This document shows, piece after piece, positions 17,786-25,437 of a stretch of 64,000 nt of DNA (the stretch's first letter is position 1; each line of letters opens with the position of its first letter). The notes beneath the pieces are model-generated. The model saw only the letters and a program-made list of their open reading frames with translations. It did no database searches and was not told the origin of the DNA. The DNA comes from Pacificispira spongiicola. GTDB taxonomy: Bacteria > Pseudomonadota > Alphaproteobacteria > UBA8366 > Aestuariispiraceae. Where the stretch lies: contig NZ_JABBNT010000004.1 in the NCBI RefSeq assembly GCF_012926505.1, positions 62,001 to 126,000 of the forward strand. The letters are read 5' to 3'. The position numbers were made by a program, and so were the translations under genes.

Positions 17786-19363
17786 TCAGACAGCGCTCCA
17801 CCATCGTTCGACGAGCTTCCAGCCGTCCAGGAACCGATCCGATGCGACCGGGCCATGCGCGACCTTGTCGTTTCGGGCGTCGATATAGTTCAGGAACATC
17901 GGCACGATGGTGCCGCCGTCGTCGCGACACAGGATCTGCATCTCGCGATACATTTCCCGCCGCAGGTCTTCGTTCAGTTCCGTGCGGGCCGCCGACAGCA
18001 ACGTATCGAACCGATCATTGCGCCAATGGCTTTCATTCCATTCGGAGTCACCGGCATACACCGTGGAGAACATCAAATCCTCCGTCGGGCGTCCGTTCCA
18101 ATAACTCAGGACGAATGGCTTTTTCAGCCAGACATTGGTCCAGTACCCGTCATCCGGCTCGTGCAGCAGGTCGATTTCGATACCGACCGCCGCGGCATGT
18201 TCCCGGAACAGCACGGCAAGATCGACGGAGCCGGTTCCGGCGGCGTCGGCGGCGGACAAGGTCAGTTCCAGCCGGGTATGCCCCGCCTTTTTCAAGTGGT
18301 ACCGCGCCTTGTCCGGATCGTAAGTTCGTTGTTCCAAATCCGCGGCGTGAAAGCGATTGGCCGGGGCGATCGGATGATCGTTGCCCAGGGCGCCATGGCC
18401 GAGCAGGATTTTTTCCAACAATTCCGTACGGCCGATCGCGTGTTTCAGGGCCAGCCGCACATTCACGTCGTCGAAGGGCGGTGTGTCGCAGAACATCGGG
18501 ATCGCGCTATGCGCCGTGCCGGTCACTTCGACCAAACTCAAATTCGGCTGGCTTTCCAGCAGGTGTAAGACATGACGGTCGACACTGTTGATGACGTCGA
18601 CTTCGCCGGTCAGCAGCGCGCTCTGCCGCGCCGTCAAGTCGTTGATGGTCAGCAATTCCGCCGTATCGAACCAGGCGCGGCCCGCCTTCCAATAGTCGTC
18701 GCGCCTCTTCAGGCGGACGATGACGCCGGGATCGTGTTCTTCCAGCGTATAGCCGCCGGTGCCCAGACCGGATTGCCAATTCAGGCTGCCGTCCGGATTG
18801 GCCGGCATAACGACCAGATGATAGTCGGCGGCGATGAAGGGAAAGTCGGCATTGCCGCTTTCCAGTTCGAACACGACCGTGTTCGGCCCATCCGCTCGGA
18901 TATCCGTGATCTGGGCCAGCAGCGACTTGACGCCGGACGTACTGTCCGCGCCGCGATGATGGTTGAAGGAGGCAATAACATCCGACGCGGTGAGAGCCCG
19001 CCCGTCGCCGAAACGTGCTTCGCTGCGGAGCGGGACGGTCCACACCCGCGCATCCGCGCTGGGATTGAAGCTTTCCGCCAATTCCGGGACCGCGTTCCCG
19101 TCCGCGTCGATTTCCGCAAGATTGTTGCAGACGGCCAGCATCGCCGTGACGATCGGACCGGACGCAAAACTCGCGGGATCCAGCGAATCCGATACCGCCC
19201 CGCCGGATTGCCCGATACGGATCGTGCCGCCGTGTTTTGGGGACGCCGCCCGGACAGGCCGCGCGAAGGGCAGGGACGAACCGGCGCCAAGAAGTCCCGC
19301 CGTGCCGACGCTGTATGCGCCGGTTTGCAGGAAATCGCGACGGTTCATCCCGTGCCGCATCAT
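17786..19363 (-). CDS. Tat-exported ABC transporter substrate-binding protein (SBP_bac_5 family)
   Basis: A protein of about 525 residues of the peptide/opine/nickel-type binding-protein family. It starts with a twin-arginine signal (MNRRDFLQTGAYSVG, with A-R-A near residue 40), then IRIGQSGGAVSDSLDPA and ALKHAIGRTELLEKI, both typical. It should be periplasmic. No permease or ATPase genes are next to it, so it must use a transporter encoded elsewhere. Lying between the carnitine dehydrogenase and BKACE genes suggests it binds carnitine, acyl-carnitine or a related quaternary amine; this is inference. Several starts are possible (GTG 19372, ATG 19363, 19360, 19348); GGTGGA favours 19363. Confidence 0.85.
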   Translation of the reverse strand: MMRHGMNRRDFLQTGAYSVGTAGLLGAGSSLPFARPVRAASPKHGGTIRIGQSGGAVSDSLDPASFASGPIVTAMLAVCNNLAEIDADGNAVPELAESFNPSADARVWTVPLRSEARFGDGRALTASDVIASFNHHRGADSTSGVKSLLAQITDIRADGPNTVVFELESGNADFPFIAADYHLVVMPANPDGSLNWQSGLGTGGYTLEEHDPGVIVRLKRRDDYWKAGRAWFDTAELLTINDLTARQSALLTGEVDVINSVDRHVLHLLESQPNLSLVEVTGTAHSAIPMFCDTPPFDDVNVRLALKHAIGRTELLEKILLGHGALGNDHPIAPANRFHAADLEQRTYDPDKARYHLKKAGHTRLELTLSAADAAGTGSVDLAVLFREHAAAVGIEIDLLHEPDDGYWTNVWLKKPFVLSYWNGRPTEDLMFSTVYAGDSEWNESHWRNDRFDTLLSAARTELNEDLRREMYREMQILCRDDGGTIVPMFLNYIDARNDKVAHGPVASDRFLDGWKLVERWWSAV

Positions 19364-19392
19364 CAGGTCCACCGTTTAAGGCGACCGTTCCG

Positions 19393-20286
19393 TTAGCCGC
19401 GCTTTTTCAAGTTTAGTTTCGCGCGAACTTCCGCCGGGGTCAAAATGTTGACGTTCATGGCCGACAGGATCGTGTTGGCGCGGGCCACCAGATCCCCGTT
19501 GGACGCCTTCACGCCCTTTTCCAGCCAGATATTGTCTTCCAGACCGACGCGGACGTTGCCGCCGGTCAGAACCGCCTGCGCGACATAGGGCAGTTGCATC
19601 CGACCGATGGTGAACATGGAGAAGACCCAATCCTTCGGAATGTTGTTCACCATGGCCATCAGGGAATTCGGGTCGTTCGGCGCGCCGTAGGGAATACCCA
19701 TGCACAACTGCACCAGAACCGGGTCGTTCAGGATCAGGCCTTCGTCGACCAATTCCTTGCACAGCCACAGGTGACCGGTGTCGAACACCTCGACCTCCGG
19801 CTTCACGCCGCAATCGCGGATGCGCGCGGCCATGGCACGCAGCATGCCGGGCGTGTTCGTCATGACATAGTCGGCTTCGGCGAAGTTCATCGTGCCGCAG
19901 TCCAGCGTGCAGATTTCCGGCAGCAATTCTTCGACATGCGCGACGCGTTCCGTGGCGCCGGCCATGTCCGTGCCGTTACCCAGCGGTAGCGGGGATTCGA
20001 CATTACCCAGGATCAGGTCGCCGCCCATGCCCGCCGTCAGGTTCAGAATGACATCGGTGTCGGACGACCGGACGCGATCGACGACTTCCTTATACAGGGC
20101 GACATCGCGCGCGGGCGCGCCGGTTTCGGGATCTCGCACATGGATATGGGCGATCGCCGCGCCTTCCTTGGCGGCTTCGATACAGGCTTCCGCGATTTGT
20201 TTCGGCGTTACCGGAACTTTGTCGCTTTTTTTGTGGCTCTGTCCCGATCCGGTCACGGCGCAGGTAATAAAGGCATCGAAGTTCAC
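19393..20286 (-). CDS. BKACE-family 3-dehydrocarnitine cleavage enzyme
   Basis: A 297-residue member of the beta-keto acid cleavage enzyme family (formerly DUF849, 3-keto-5-aminohexanoate cleavage). The zinc ligands His47 and His49 lie in [13 protein letters not shown] at the end of the second beta-strand of a TIM barrel. Such enzymes split a beta-keto acid with acetyl-CoA. Beside carnitine dehydrogenase the expected reaction is 3-dehydrocarnitine plus acetyl-CoA to betainyl-CoA plus acetoacetate (CdhC of Pseudomonas). The fused thioesterase downstream would then release glycine betaine. The start is a GTG with GGGGAAA upstream. Confidence 0.9.
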   Translation of the reverse strand: MNFDAFITCAVTGSGQSHKKSDKVPVTPKQIAEACIEAAKEGAAIAHIHVRDPETGAPARDVALYKEVVDRVRSSDTDVILNLTAGMGGDLILGNVESPLPLGNGTDMAGATERVAHVEELLPEICTLDCGTMNFAEADYVMTNTPGMLRAMAARIRDCGVKPEVEVFDTGHLWLCKELVDEGLILNDPVLVQLCMGIPYGAPNDPNSLMAMVNNIPKDWVFSMFTIGRMQLPYVAQAVLTGGNVRVGLEDNIWLEKGVKASNGDLVARANTILSAMNVNILTPAEVRAKLNLKKRG

Positions 20287-20394
20287 GGTGTTTCCCCATG
20301 GTTGAACGTAAAACGATGGCAGAGCATAGGGGAAAGACCCGAGAATTGATTTGCGTAATTCGCCAATGACTTTGCGGAATCCGACAAGTCCCGA

Positions 20395-21522
20395 TCACGC
20401 GAAAGGCAGGGTCGATAGCACTATCTTGCGCCGTCCTTCCGCCAGATCGACGAACAGGTCGGATGCGGTGTCGGCCAATTCGACTTGCGCCAGACCGACT
20501 CCTATATTCTTGCCCAGCCGCCGGGAATGCGCGACCTCGCTGACGATGCCGACCTGTTCGGCTTGGTCCGATGTACCTTGCATCAGGGGAAGGGGATGTT
20601 CGTTGCCGGAGATCGGTGTTCCGTCGATGACAACGCCCACCCGGCGGCGACGCGGGCCGCGATCCCGGATCGATTTGAGCGCATCTTTCCCGATGAAATC
20701 GTGTGAACCGTCCAGGTCGATCATGGCGTCGAAACCCATTTCGAACGGATCGGTCGGCAGCGTCTGTCGCCGGATATCCGCACCATAGGAAATCAACCCG
20801 CTTTCCAACCGTTCGATATCGTTCGGGGCACCGGGGCCGATGCCGAAGGATGCCCCCACCCGTTTGACCTTGTCCCAGAGCGCACTGCCCCGGCTACCAT
20901 CCATCAGATACAGTTCATATCCACCCTGTTTCGACCAGCCGGATCGCGCGACGACCAGCGGGATACCGTCCAATTCGGTTTCCCGGAACCAGAAATAGCG
21001 CAGGTCGCGGATCCAATCGCCGATCAGGGCGGCGGTGACGTCGGCGGCTTTCGGTCCTTGAATGGCCAACGGGGAGACGTCGGGTTCCGACACGGTGACG
21101 TCCAGGCCGCGTTCTTTCGCGATGGCGCCTGCCCAAAGGACTAGGTCGCTGTCGGCAATGGACAGCCAATAGCGGTCTTCCGAGAGCTTCAGTAGCACCG
21201 GATCGTTGATCAGCATGCCGTCGTGATCGCAGATCGGCACGTAGCGGCCTTGACCGACCTTGGTGGCGTTCAGGTTGCGCGGCGTCAACAACTGCGCCAG
21301 CCGTCCGGCATCCGGTCCGGCCATTTCGACTTGCCGTTGGGCTGCCACGTCCCACATCGCGACCCCGTTCAGCAATCGGTCGTATTCCGCATCCGGATCG
21401 CCGAAATTTCCGGGGATGAACATGTGGTTATAGACGGAAAAGGACCGGACGCCGTCCGCGACGGTCGCGTCGAAATAGGGCGATTTGCGGATATTGGGGC
21501 CGATATGGATTTGGTAGCTCAC
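20395..21522 (-). CDS. GcvT-family, DmdA-like tetrahydrofolate-dependent demethylase
   Basis: A 375-residue aminomethyltransferase-fold protein close to DMSP demethylase DmdA. Shared features are IHIGPNIRKSPYFDAT, SFSVYNHMFIPGNFGDP, MWDVAAQRQVEMAGPDA, QLLTPRNL and SEPDVSPLAIQGPK, and the length is near DmdA (about 369). DmdA moves a methyl group from DMSP to tetrahydrofolate. Because the next genes make glycine betaine from carnitine, a quaternary amine substrate is also possible; the sequence alone cannot decide. The GTG start has AAAGGA upstream and lies 57 bp beyond a strong terminator preceded by a structured leader or small RNA. Confidence 0.75.
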   Translation of the reverse strand: MSYQIHIGPNIRKSPYFDATVADGVRSFSVYNHMFIPGNFGDPDAEYDRLLNGVAMWDVAAQRQVEMAGPDAGRLAQLLTPRNLNATKVGQGRYVPICDHDGMLINDPVLLKLSEDRYWLSIADSDLVLWAGAIAKERGLDVTVSEPDVSPLAIQGPKAADVTAALIGDWIRDLRYFWFRETELDGIPLVVARSGWSKQGGYELYLMDGSRGSALWDKVKRVGASFGIGPGAPNDIERLESGLISYGADIRRQTLPTDPFEMGFDAMIDLDGSHDFIGKDALKSIRDRGPRRRRVGVVIDGTPISGNEHPLPLMQGTSDQAEQVGIVSEVAHSRRLGKNIGVGLAQVELADTASDLFVDLAEGRRKIVLSTLPFA

Positions 21523-21578
21523 GAACGGTTCCTTTGCGGCAGAAGGCGGGTCGGATTCAGGTCGGTTAGCATTTAGGC

Positions 21579-21611
21579 AAAAAAAATTGCCCGGACAAGA
21601 AGTCCGGGCAA
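21579..21611 (-). terminator. Textbook intrinsic terminator upstream of the DmdA-like gene
   Basis: A perfect 10-bp stem (TTGCCCGGAC / GTCCGGGCAA, 21587-21611) with a 5-nt loop is followed on the minus strand by eight U residues (A-run at 21579-21586). It ends a leftward transcript 57 bp before the DmdA-like start. It is either the end of a small RNA or an attenuator in the leader of the downstream operon. Confidence 0.9.
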
Positions 21612-21781
21612 GTTGAACAGGGAGGCTTCACGTCTGGGAGACGTAGGGCCGGGCCGATGGGGACATCGCCCGGCGGTCGCTGCAATGCAGCAACTGAAGC
21701 GCCCTCTACATAAGGGTGCCGGCCCGGCTCGCCTAGAGTCAAAACGGCACGGCGGGTATGCATTTTCCGCATGGCTTTTCG
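21579..21781 (-). ncRNA. Candidate structured RNA (small RNA or riboswitch-like leader) of unknown family
   Basis: About 200 nt with several nested stems before the terminator. The largest is a 9-bp all-GC closing stem pairing 21648-21656 with 21720-21728. Inside it are hairpins at 21676-21694 (8 bp, AAT-type loop) and 21699-21719. Outside is a 6-bp hairpin at 21630-21644 with loop CCC, and single-stranded CCUCCC. The segment 21649-21659 can instead form a 10-bp stem with 21664-21673, so two structures exclude each other. A possible promoter is TTTCCA (21812-21817), 17 bases, TGTAAT (21789-21794). I do not recognise the family; it lacks the core motifs of 6S, SRP, tmRNA, SAM-II, SAH, glycine, cobalamin or TPP RNAs. 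Confidence 0.6.
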
Positions 21782-21849
21782 GCGGCACATTACAGATTTG
21801 CGACACCTGCCTGGAAAGTATTCAAATTCAGATATTTAACGATATGAAA

Positions 21850-21881
21850 CGGCAAACAGGGCGCGATCAGCCCTGTTGCCG
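21850..21881 (-). terminator. Hairpin terminator behind terB
   Basis: A 12-bp stem with a single bulged A (CGGCAAACAGGGC at 21850-21862, GCCCTGTTGCCG at 21870-21881) and a 7-nt loop lies 47 bp beyond the terB stop. On the minus strand it is followed by TTTCAT, a weak U-run. It separates terB from the structured RNA region. Confidence 0.55.
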
Positions 21882-21928
21882 GAAAGTCACTGTCTGTCGG
21901 GTTCTCGCCGCCGGACGGCGATAGCTAG

Positions 21929-22333
21929 TCAGACGAAGGTATAGCGGGCGCGCGCGCCGCGTTCGATCCCGGTGCAGATCAAGCGGTCGAGTTCCAGGCT
22001 TTGGCGGATCATCTGCAACAGGTTCAGTTCCTCATCCGTCGCTTTCAGGTCCGATGCCGCGACCTCCACGGCCAGGGCATAGGCGGTCTCACGCAAGCTG
22101 ACGGGAAGCCCGGCTTTCATTTCGCGCAGGATGCGCTCCAGCCCGTCCTCATCGTCCAGCTTCGCGAGGCAGGTCTCTGCGATACGGGGAAGGCGGGCGA
22201 GGTCGAAATCCTGAAACACGGGCAGCGTCGTGACGATCTTGCCGATCGCTTCCAGTTCCGTGTCGGCGACGGAGGCATCCGCGGCGGCCATGGTCACCAT
22301 CCCGTGGATCAACGCCTCATGCATGTCGAGCAT
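21929..22333 (-). CDS. TerB-family tellurite-resistance-like protein
   Basis: A 134-residue all-helical protein of the TerB/DUF533-like family: MLDMHEALIHGMVTMAAADASVADTELEAIGKIV, then VEVAASDLKATDEELNLLQMIRQSLEL. The acidic repeats (ADASVADTE and ASDLKATDEE) resemble the metal-binding elements of TerB domains. A longer frame from 22381 adds 16 unrelated residues; the ATG at 22333 has AAAGGGA upstream. TerB proteins are linked to membrane-associated stress responses, but no reaction is known and I infer none. It is divergent from the chemoreceptor gene pair, with two inverted repeats in the shared upstream region. Confidence 0.8.
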   Translation of the reverse strand: MLDMHEALIHGMVTMAAADASVADTELEAIGKIVTTLPVFQDFDLARLPRIAETCLAKLDDEDGLERILREMKAGLPVSLRETAYALAVEVAASDLKATDEELNLLQMIRQSLELDRLICTGIERGARARYTFV

Positions 22334-22407
22334 AAAAGATATTCCCTTTCTACTTGTATCGTCGCTAAGCGTGGAAGTCACAATCCTACATGAATTGCGG
22401 CTCCGAC

Positions 22408-22462
22408 ATGTAGTGCGGTTTCCGGCATCGTTAAAGGTTATATTAATCCTTCTGCACTACAT
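22408..22462. repeat. Spaced inverted repeat ATGTAGTGC / GCACTACAT
   Basis: A perfect 9-bp inverted repeat (22408-22416 and 22454-22462) with a 37-bp spacer lies in the region between terB and the chemoreceptor pair. It could be two operator half-sites bound by a looping or large regulator, or a chance repeat. No protein can be assigned. Confidence 0.4.
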
Positions 22463-22468
22463 TGTAGC

Positions 22469-22509
22469 ATCCGCAAGCCCCCACTATTCTTTACAGACGG
22501 CTTGCGGAT
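22469..22509. repeat. 11-bp perfect inverted repeat upstream of the chemoreceptor pair
   Basis: ATCCGCAAGCC (22469-22479) and GGCTTGCGGAT (22499-22509) are perfect complements with a 19-nt spacer. In RNA this would be a stable hairpin 50 nt before the small ORF at 22559. There is no U-run on either side, so it is not a standard intrinsic terminator. It may be a 5'UTR stabiliser or an operator. Confidence 0.5.
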
Positions 22510-22558
22510 TTCATGAGTGACCGGGCCAATGCTTGGGATTGCTCGTCCAAGATACGGA

Positions 22559-22906
22559 ATGAACGATACGATCATGCGCATGGCTTTGTCCATTGCTGCG
22601 CTCGGTCTTGCGATGCTTGTCACGTTGACGGTGTTGCCGCGACAGGGCGCAGGTCAACTCGCGGTCGTCATACCGCCGTGGAAGCCGTTGGAAGAGACCA
22701 TGGCGGCCTTGATCGATATGGATCTTCGTCTGGTGCGTCCAGGTTTGGGCGACCGTATCGTTATTGTCGATACCCGTGGGGATTCCGATCTGCGCGCGGG
22801 GATCAGCGATCTCGGATTGATTTTGATCGATCCGAAGGTCATCGGCGCTTGCGCCGCATTGGTGAATTCTAGCCAGGTCGGCCTTGATCGGCCCAAAACC
22901 AAGTGA
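22559..22906 (+). CDS. Small membrane-anchored protein preceding a chemoreceptor
   Basis: A protein of about 115 residues of unrecognised family. It has one N-terminal hydrophobic helix ([21 protein letters not shown]) and then an extracytoplasmic-looking domain with [45 protein letters not shown]. The stop is 7 bases before the receptor start, so the two are very likely co-transcribed and translationally linked. A periplasmic partner of the receptor is a reasonable guess but unproven. Starts at 22517 (GTG), 22559 (ATG, CGGA just upstream) and 22574 (ATG) are all possible. Confidence 0.65.
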   Translation: MNDTIMRMALSIAALGLAMLVTLTVLPRQGAGQLAVVIPPWKPLEETMAALIDMDLRLVRPGLGDRIVIVDTRGDSDLRAGISDLGLILIDPKVIGACAALVNSSQVGLDRPKTK

Positions 22907-22913
22907 GGGTGAT

Positions 22914-24386
22914 ATGAGTACACAGGTCGCGGTACTGACATTGTCGGGTATTCGGAAGAAGGCGACCGGCTTCGCCGTTCTTTATCTCTGGGCGCATGTG
23001 CCGCTGATTGCGGCGCTCGCATGGTGGAACGACTCCGATACCATCCCGTTGACCGTGGCGATGGCCCTGTTCGCCCTGCTGGTAACGATCGACCGCCGCC
23101 GGGATCCGGTGGGTGAAAGTGTGCAGCTTGCCGCCGCCGCTGCAATGGCCGTAACGGTCGGCATGATCGTCTATATCCTTGCCGGTCATCTGTGGCAGAT
23201 TGACATGCATATGTACTTTTTCGCGGCCTTCGCCCTGACGGCGGTATTCTGCAATTGGAAGGTCATCCTGGTCTATGCAGGGGTCGTGGCGGTACATCAT
23301 CTTGCGCTGAATTTCCTGCTGCCAGTTGCGGTTTTCCCGGAAGGCGCGGATTTCTGGCGGGTTGTGCTGCATGCCGTCATCGTTGTGGTTCAGGCGGTCG
23401 CACTGGTCTGGCTGGTCGTGACGTTGGAACGCGCCTTCGCGGCTTCCGAAAAAGCGCTGGACGCCGTTCGCGCGGCGAACGAGGATTCCCGGCGCATGTC
23501 GGAAGAAAATCAACGGGCGGAACAAAAAGCCCAGGAACAACAGCAGGCGGAACGCCTGCGCCTGGCGCAGACATTCGAAGCGGATGTCAGCACCGCCATC
23601 GCGCAGTTGAACGAGGCGATGGAAACCGCGCGCAAGGGGATCGCGGAGGCATTGACCTACAACGAAACCCTGGACCGCTCCGCTTCGACGGTTGGGGACA
23701 CGGCGCAAAGCCTGAACGGGAATATCCAACTTGTTGCGACGGCGACGGAAGAGCTGACCGCCAGCGCGTCGGAGGTTGGCCAGCGCATGGCGGAAACCCT
23801 GACTATGGCACGCGACGCCGGGGCGGCCAGCAAACTGTCCGAGGAAAAGGGGCAAGCCCTCGCCGACGCGTCCAACCGGATCGAGGAAGTCATAGGCCTG
23901 ATCGCCGAGATTGCGGACCAGACCAACCTGCTGGCACTGAACGCGACCATTGAGGCAGCGCGGGCCGGGGATGCGGGCAAGGGGTTCGCTGTCGTGGCGA
24001 CGGAGGTCAAGAATCTGGCCGAACAGACCGCGCGGGCGACGGAAGATGTCCGCAACGAGGTCAACGCCATCGTATCCGCAATTGGAGAGGTGAATTCGGC
24101 CCTGAAAGCAGTGACCGACAAGAACCGGGAGATGTCTGGTGTGTTCGAGTCGGTTTCCTCGGCGGTCGAGGAGCAACTGTCATCAACGCGCGAAATCGCG
24201 GTCAACACGCAACGCGCGGCGGCGGAAACGTCTGAAATGACCGACGCCATGGCCGGGATGCAAAAGACGACAGAAGATGCCAGCCAGACCATGTCGACGG
24301 TTCAGGACGTGACCGGCCATCTGGAAAGCGTGGTGCGGACAGTCGACGAGCGATCGCGGGCTTTCCTGACAGCGGTTCGAACTTAA
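22914..24386 (+). CDS. Methyl-accepting chemotaxis protein with multi-spanning membrane input
   Basis: A 490-residue chemoreceptor. Residues about 15-185 contain around six hydrophobic segments with little periplasmic loop, so the sensor is in the membrane. A coiled coil rich in Glu/Gln ([24 protein letters not shown]) leads to the signalling domain. Its hairpin tip is [47 protein letters not shown], the near-invariant MCP core that contacts CheA and CheW. No HAMP domain is obvious. The ATG at 22914 has GAGGG five bases upstream; the longer frame from 22884 overlaps the previous gene. A GC-rich terminator follows. Confidence 0.92.
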   Translation: MSTQVAVLTLSGIRKKATGFAVLYLWAHVPLIAALAWWNDSDTIPLTVAMALFALLVTIDRRRDPVGESVQLAAAAAMAVTVGMIVYILAGHLWQIDMHMYFFAAFALTAVFCNWKVILVYAGVVAVHHLALNFLLPVAVFPEGADFWRVVLHAVIVVVQAVALVWLVVTLERAFAASEKALDAVRAANEDSRRMSEENQRAEQKAQEQQQAERLRLAQTFEADVSTAIAQLNEAMETARKGIAEALTYNETLDRSASTVGDTAQSLNGNIQLVATATEELTASASEVGQRMAETLTMARDAGAASKLSEEKGQALADASNRIEEVIGLIAEIADQTNLLALNATIEAARAGDAGKGFAVVATEVKNLAEQTARATEDVRNEVNAIVSAIGEVNSALKAVTDKNREMSGVFESVSSAVEEQLSSTREIAVNTQRAAAETSEMTDAMAGMQKTTEDASQTMSTVQDVTGHLESVVRTVDERSRAFLTAVRT

Positions 24387-24398
24387 GCGCGGAATTTA

Positions 24399-24430
24399 GG
24401 CGGGCTTTGCTGGCCCGCCCGGATTTTCTG
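24399..24430 (+). terminator. Intrinsic terminator after the chemoreceptor gene
   Basis: A 7-bp GC stem GGCGGGC/GCCCGCC (24399-24405 and 24413-24419) with a 7-nt loop is followed by CGGATTTTCTGTTTT. The interrupted T-run suits rightward termination 13 bases after the receptor stop. Confidence 0.75.
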
Positions 24431-24483
24431 TTTTGACGCACGGCGGACTCGACAAGGTGGCCGTCCGACCGTAAGCGTAGGCG

Positions 24484-25437
24484 ATGCAGGCAATTCTCGA
24501 CGTTTCCATTCCCGTTTTCGCCATCATCCTGACCGGCTTTCTGGCCGGACGCTTCAAGCTGTTGGGACAGGATTCGACGGCGGCGCTGAACGGATTCGTC
24601 TATTTCATCGCCTTGCCCGCGCTGTTCGTGTCTTCGACCGCGACATCGCCGGTGCGCGAGGTTCTGGATTGGTCGCTGTTCGGGGTCGTGATCGGCGGAT
24701 ATGTCGCGACGGCCATTCCGGTCGCGATCATCGCGCGGATGTTCTTTTCCAAACGCATCGGGGAAGTCACCCTGCATACCGGGTCATCGGTTTTCGCGAA
24801 TAACGGCTATATGGGGATTCCCCTGGCACTCGCGGCTTTCGGCGACGGCGCGATGACGGCCATCGTCGCCTCGGTCATCGCGAATATCGTGCTCGTGCTC
24901 GGCGTTGCCAGCGCGTTGATGGAGGTCGATCGGACCGGCGCCACGGGGCCGCGCATGATCGTCGATGCCTTCCGGGGGCTCGTGCGCAGCCCGCTTCTTT
25001 GGGCCTTCGCGATCGGCATGGTGATTTCGGCGGCGGGCCTGACCATTCCCAGCCCGGCCTTGCGTTTCATGGAAATGCTGGGCAGTGCCGCAAGCCCCTG
25101 CGCGCTGTTCGCCATGGGCTTGTTCCTGGTCGGGCAGGCGGTGCACAAGGGCGCGGGGGAGGTCGTTTGGATTTCCGCGATCAAACTGTTCGTCCATCCG
25201 GCGGCGACCTGGCTGATCGCGCAATATCTGATCGATGTGAATGCGGTTCAGGAAGGCGTGTCCGTTCTGATGGCGTCCCTGCCGACGGGCGGTCTGATCT
25301 TCGTCCTGGCGCAGCGCTACGGCGTCTATGTCCAGCGGGCGACGGCGGTGATCCTGGTATCGACGATCGTGTCCGTCGTTACCGTATCCTATGTGCTGCA
25401 ATACTATGTCCCGATCGTCAGGGCGTATCTGGGCTGA
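24484..25437 (+). CDS. AEC (auxin efflux carrier)-family transporter
   Basis: A 317-residue membrane protein with about ten helices of the AEC/BASS-like fold. It begins MQAILDVSIPVFAIILTGFLAGRFKLLGQDSTAALNGFVYFIALPALFV, the typical AEC start, and shows SSVFANNGYMGIPLALAAFG and SLPTGGLIFVLAQRYGVYVQRA, the crossover motifs. Family members move organic acids such as malate or malonate, or other small metabolites, by secondary transport; the substrate here is unknown. It is monocistronic behind a terminator, and its last 20 bases overlap the end of the convergent helicase gene. Confidence 0.9.
   Translation: MQAILDVSIPVFAIILTGFLAGRFKLLGQDSTAALNGFVYFIALPALFVSSTATSPVREVLDWSLFGVVIGGYVATAIPVAIIARMFFSKRIGEVTLHTGSSVFANNGYMGIPLALAAFGDGAMTAIVASVIANIVLVLGVASALMEVDRTGATGPRMIVDAFRGLVRSPLLWAFAIGMVISAAGLTIPSPALRFMEMLGSAASPCALFAMGLFLVGQAVHKGAGEVVWISAIKLFVHPAATWLIAQYLIDVNAVQEGVSVLMASLPTGGLIFVLAQRYGVYVQRATAVILVSTIVSVVTVSYVLQYYVPIVRAYLG

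Noticed and set aside
21579-21781. 6S RNA, SRP RNA, tmRNA or a known riboswitch
   Set aside because: I looked for the conserved cores (6S bubble sequences, the SRP GGAAG loop region, SAM-II, SAH, glycine, cobalamin and TPP elements) and found none, so I leave the family open.
22869-24176. 435-codon minus-strand frame antisense to the chemoreceptor
   Set aside because: The receptor on the plus strand has unmistakable MCP motifs, and the antisense product has none.
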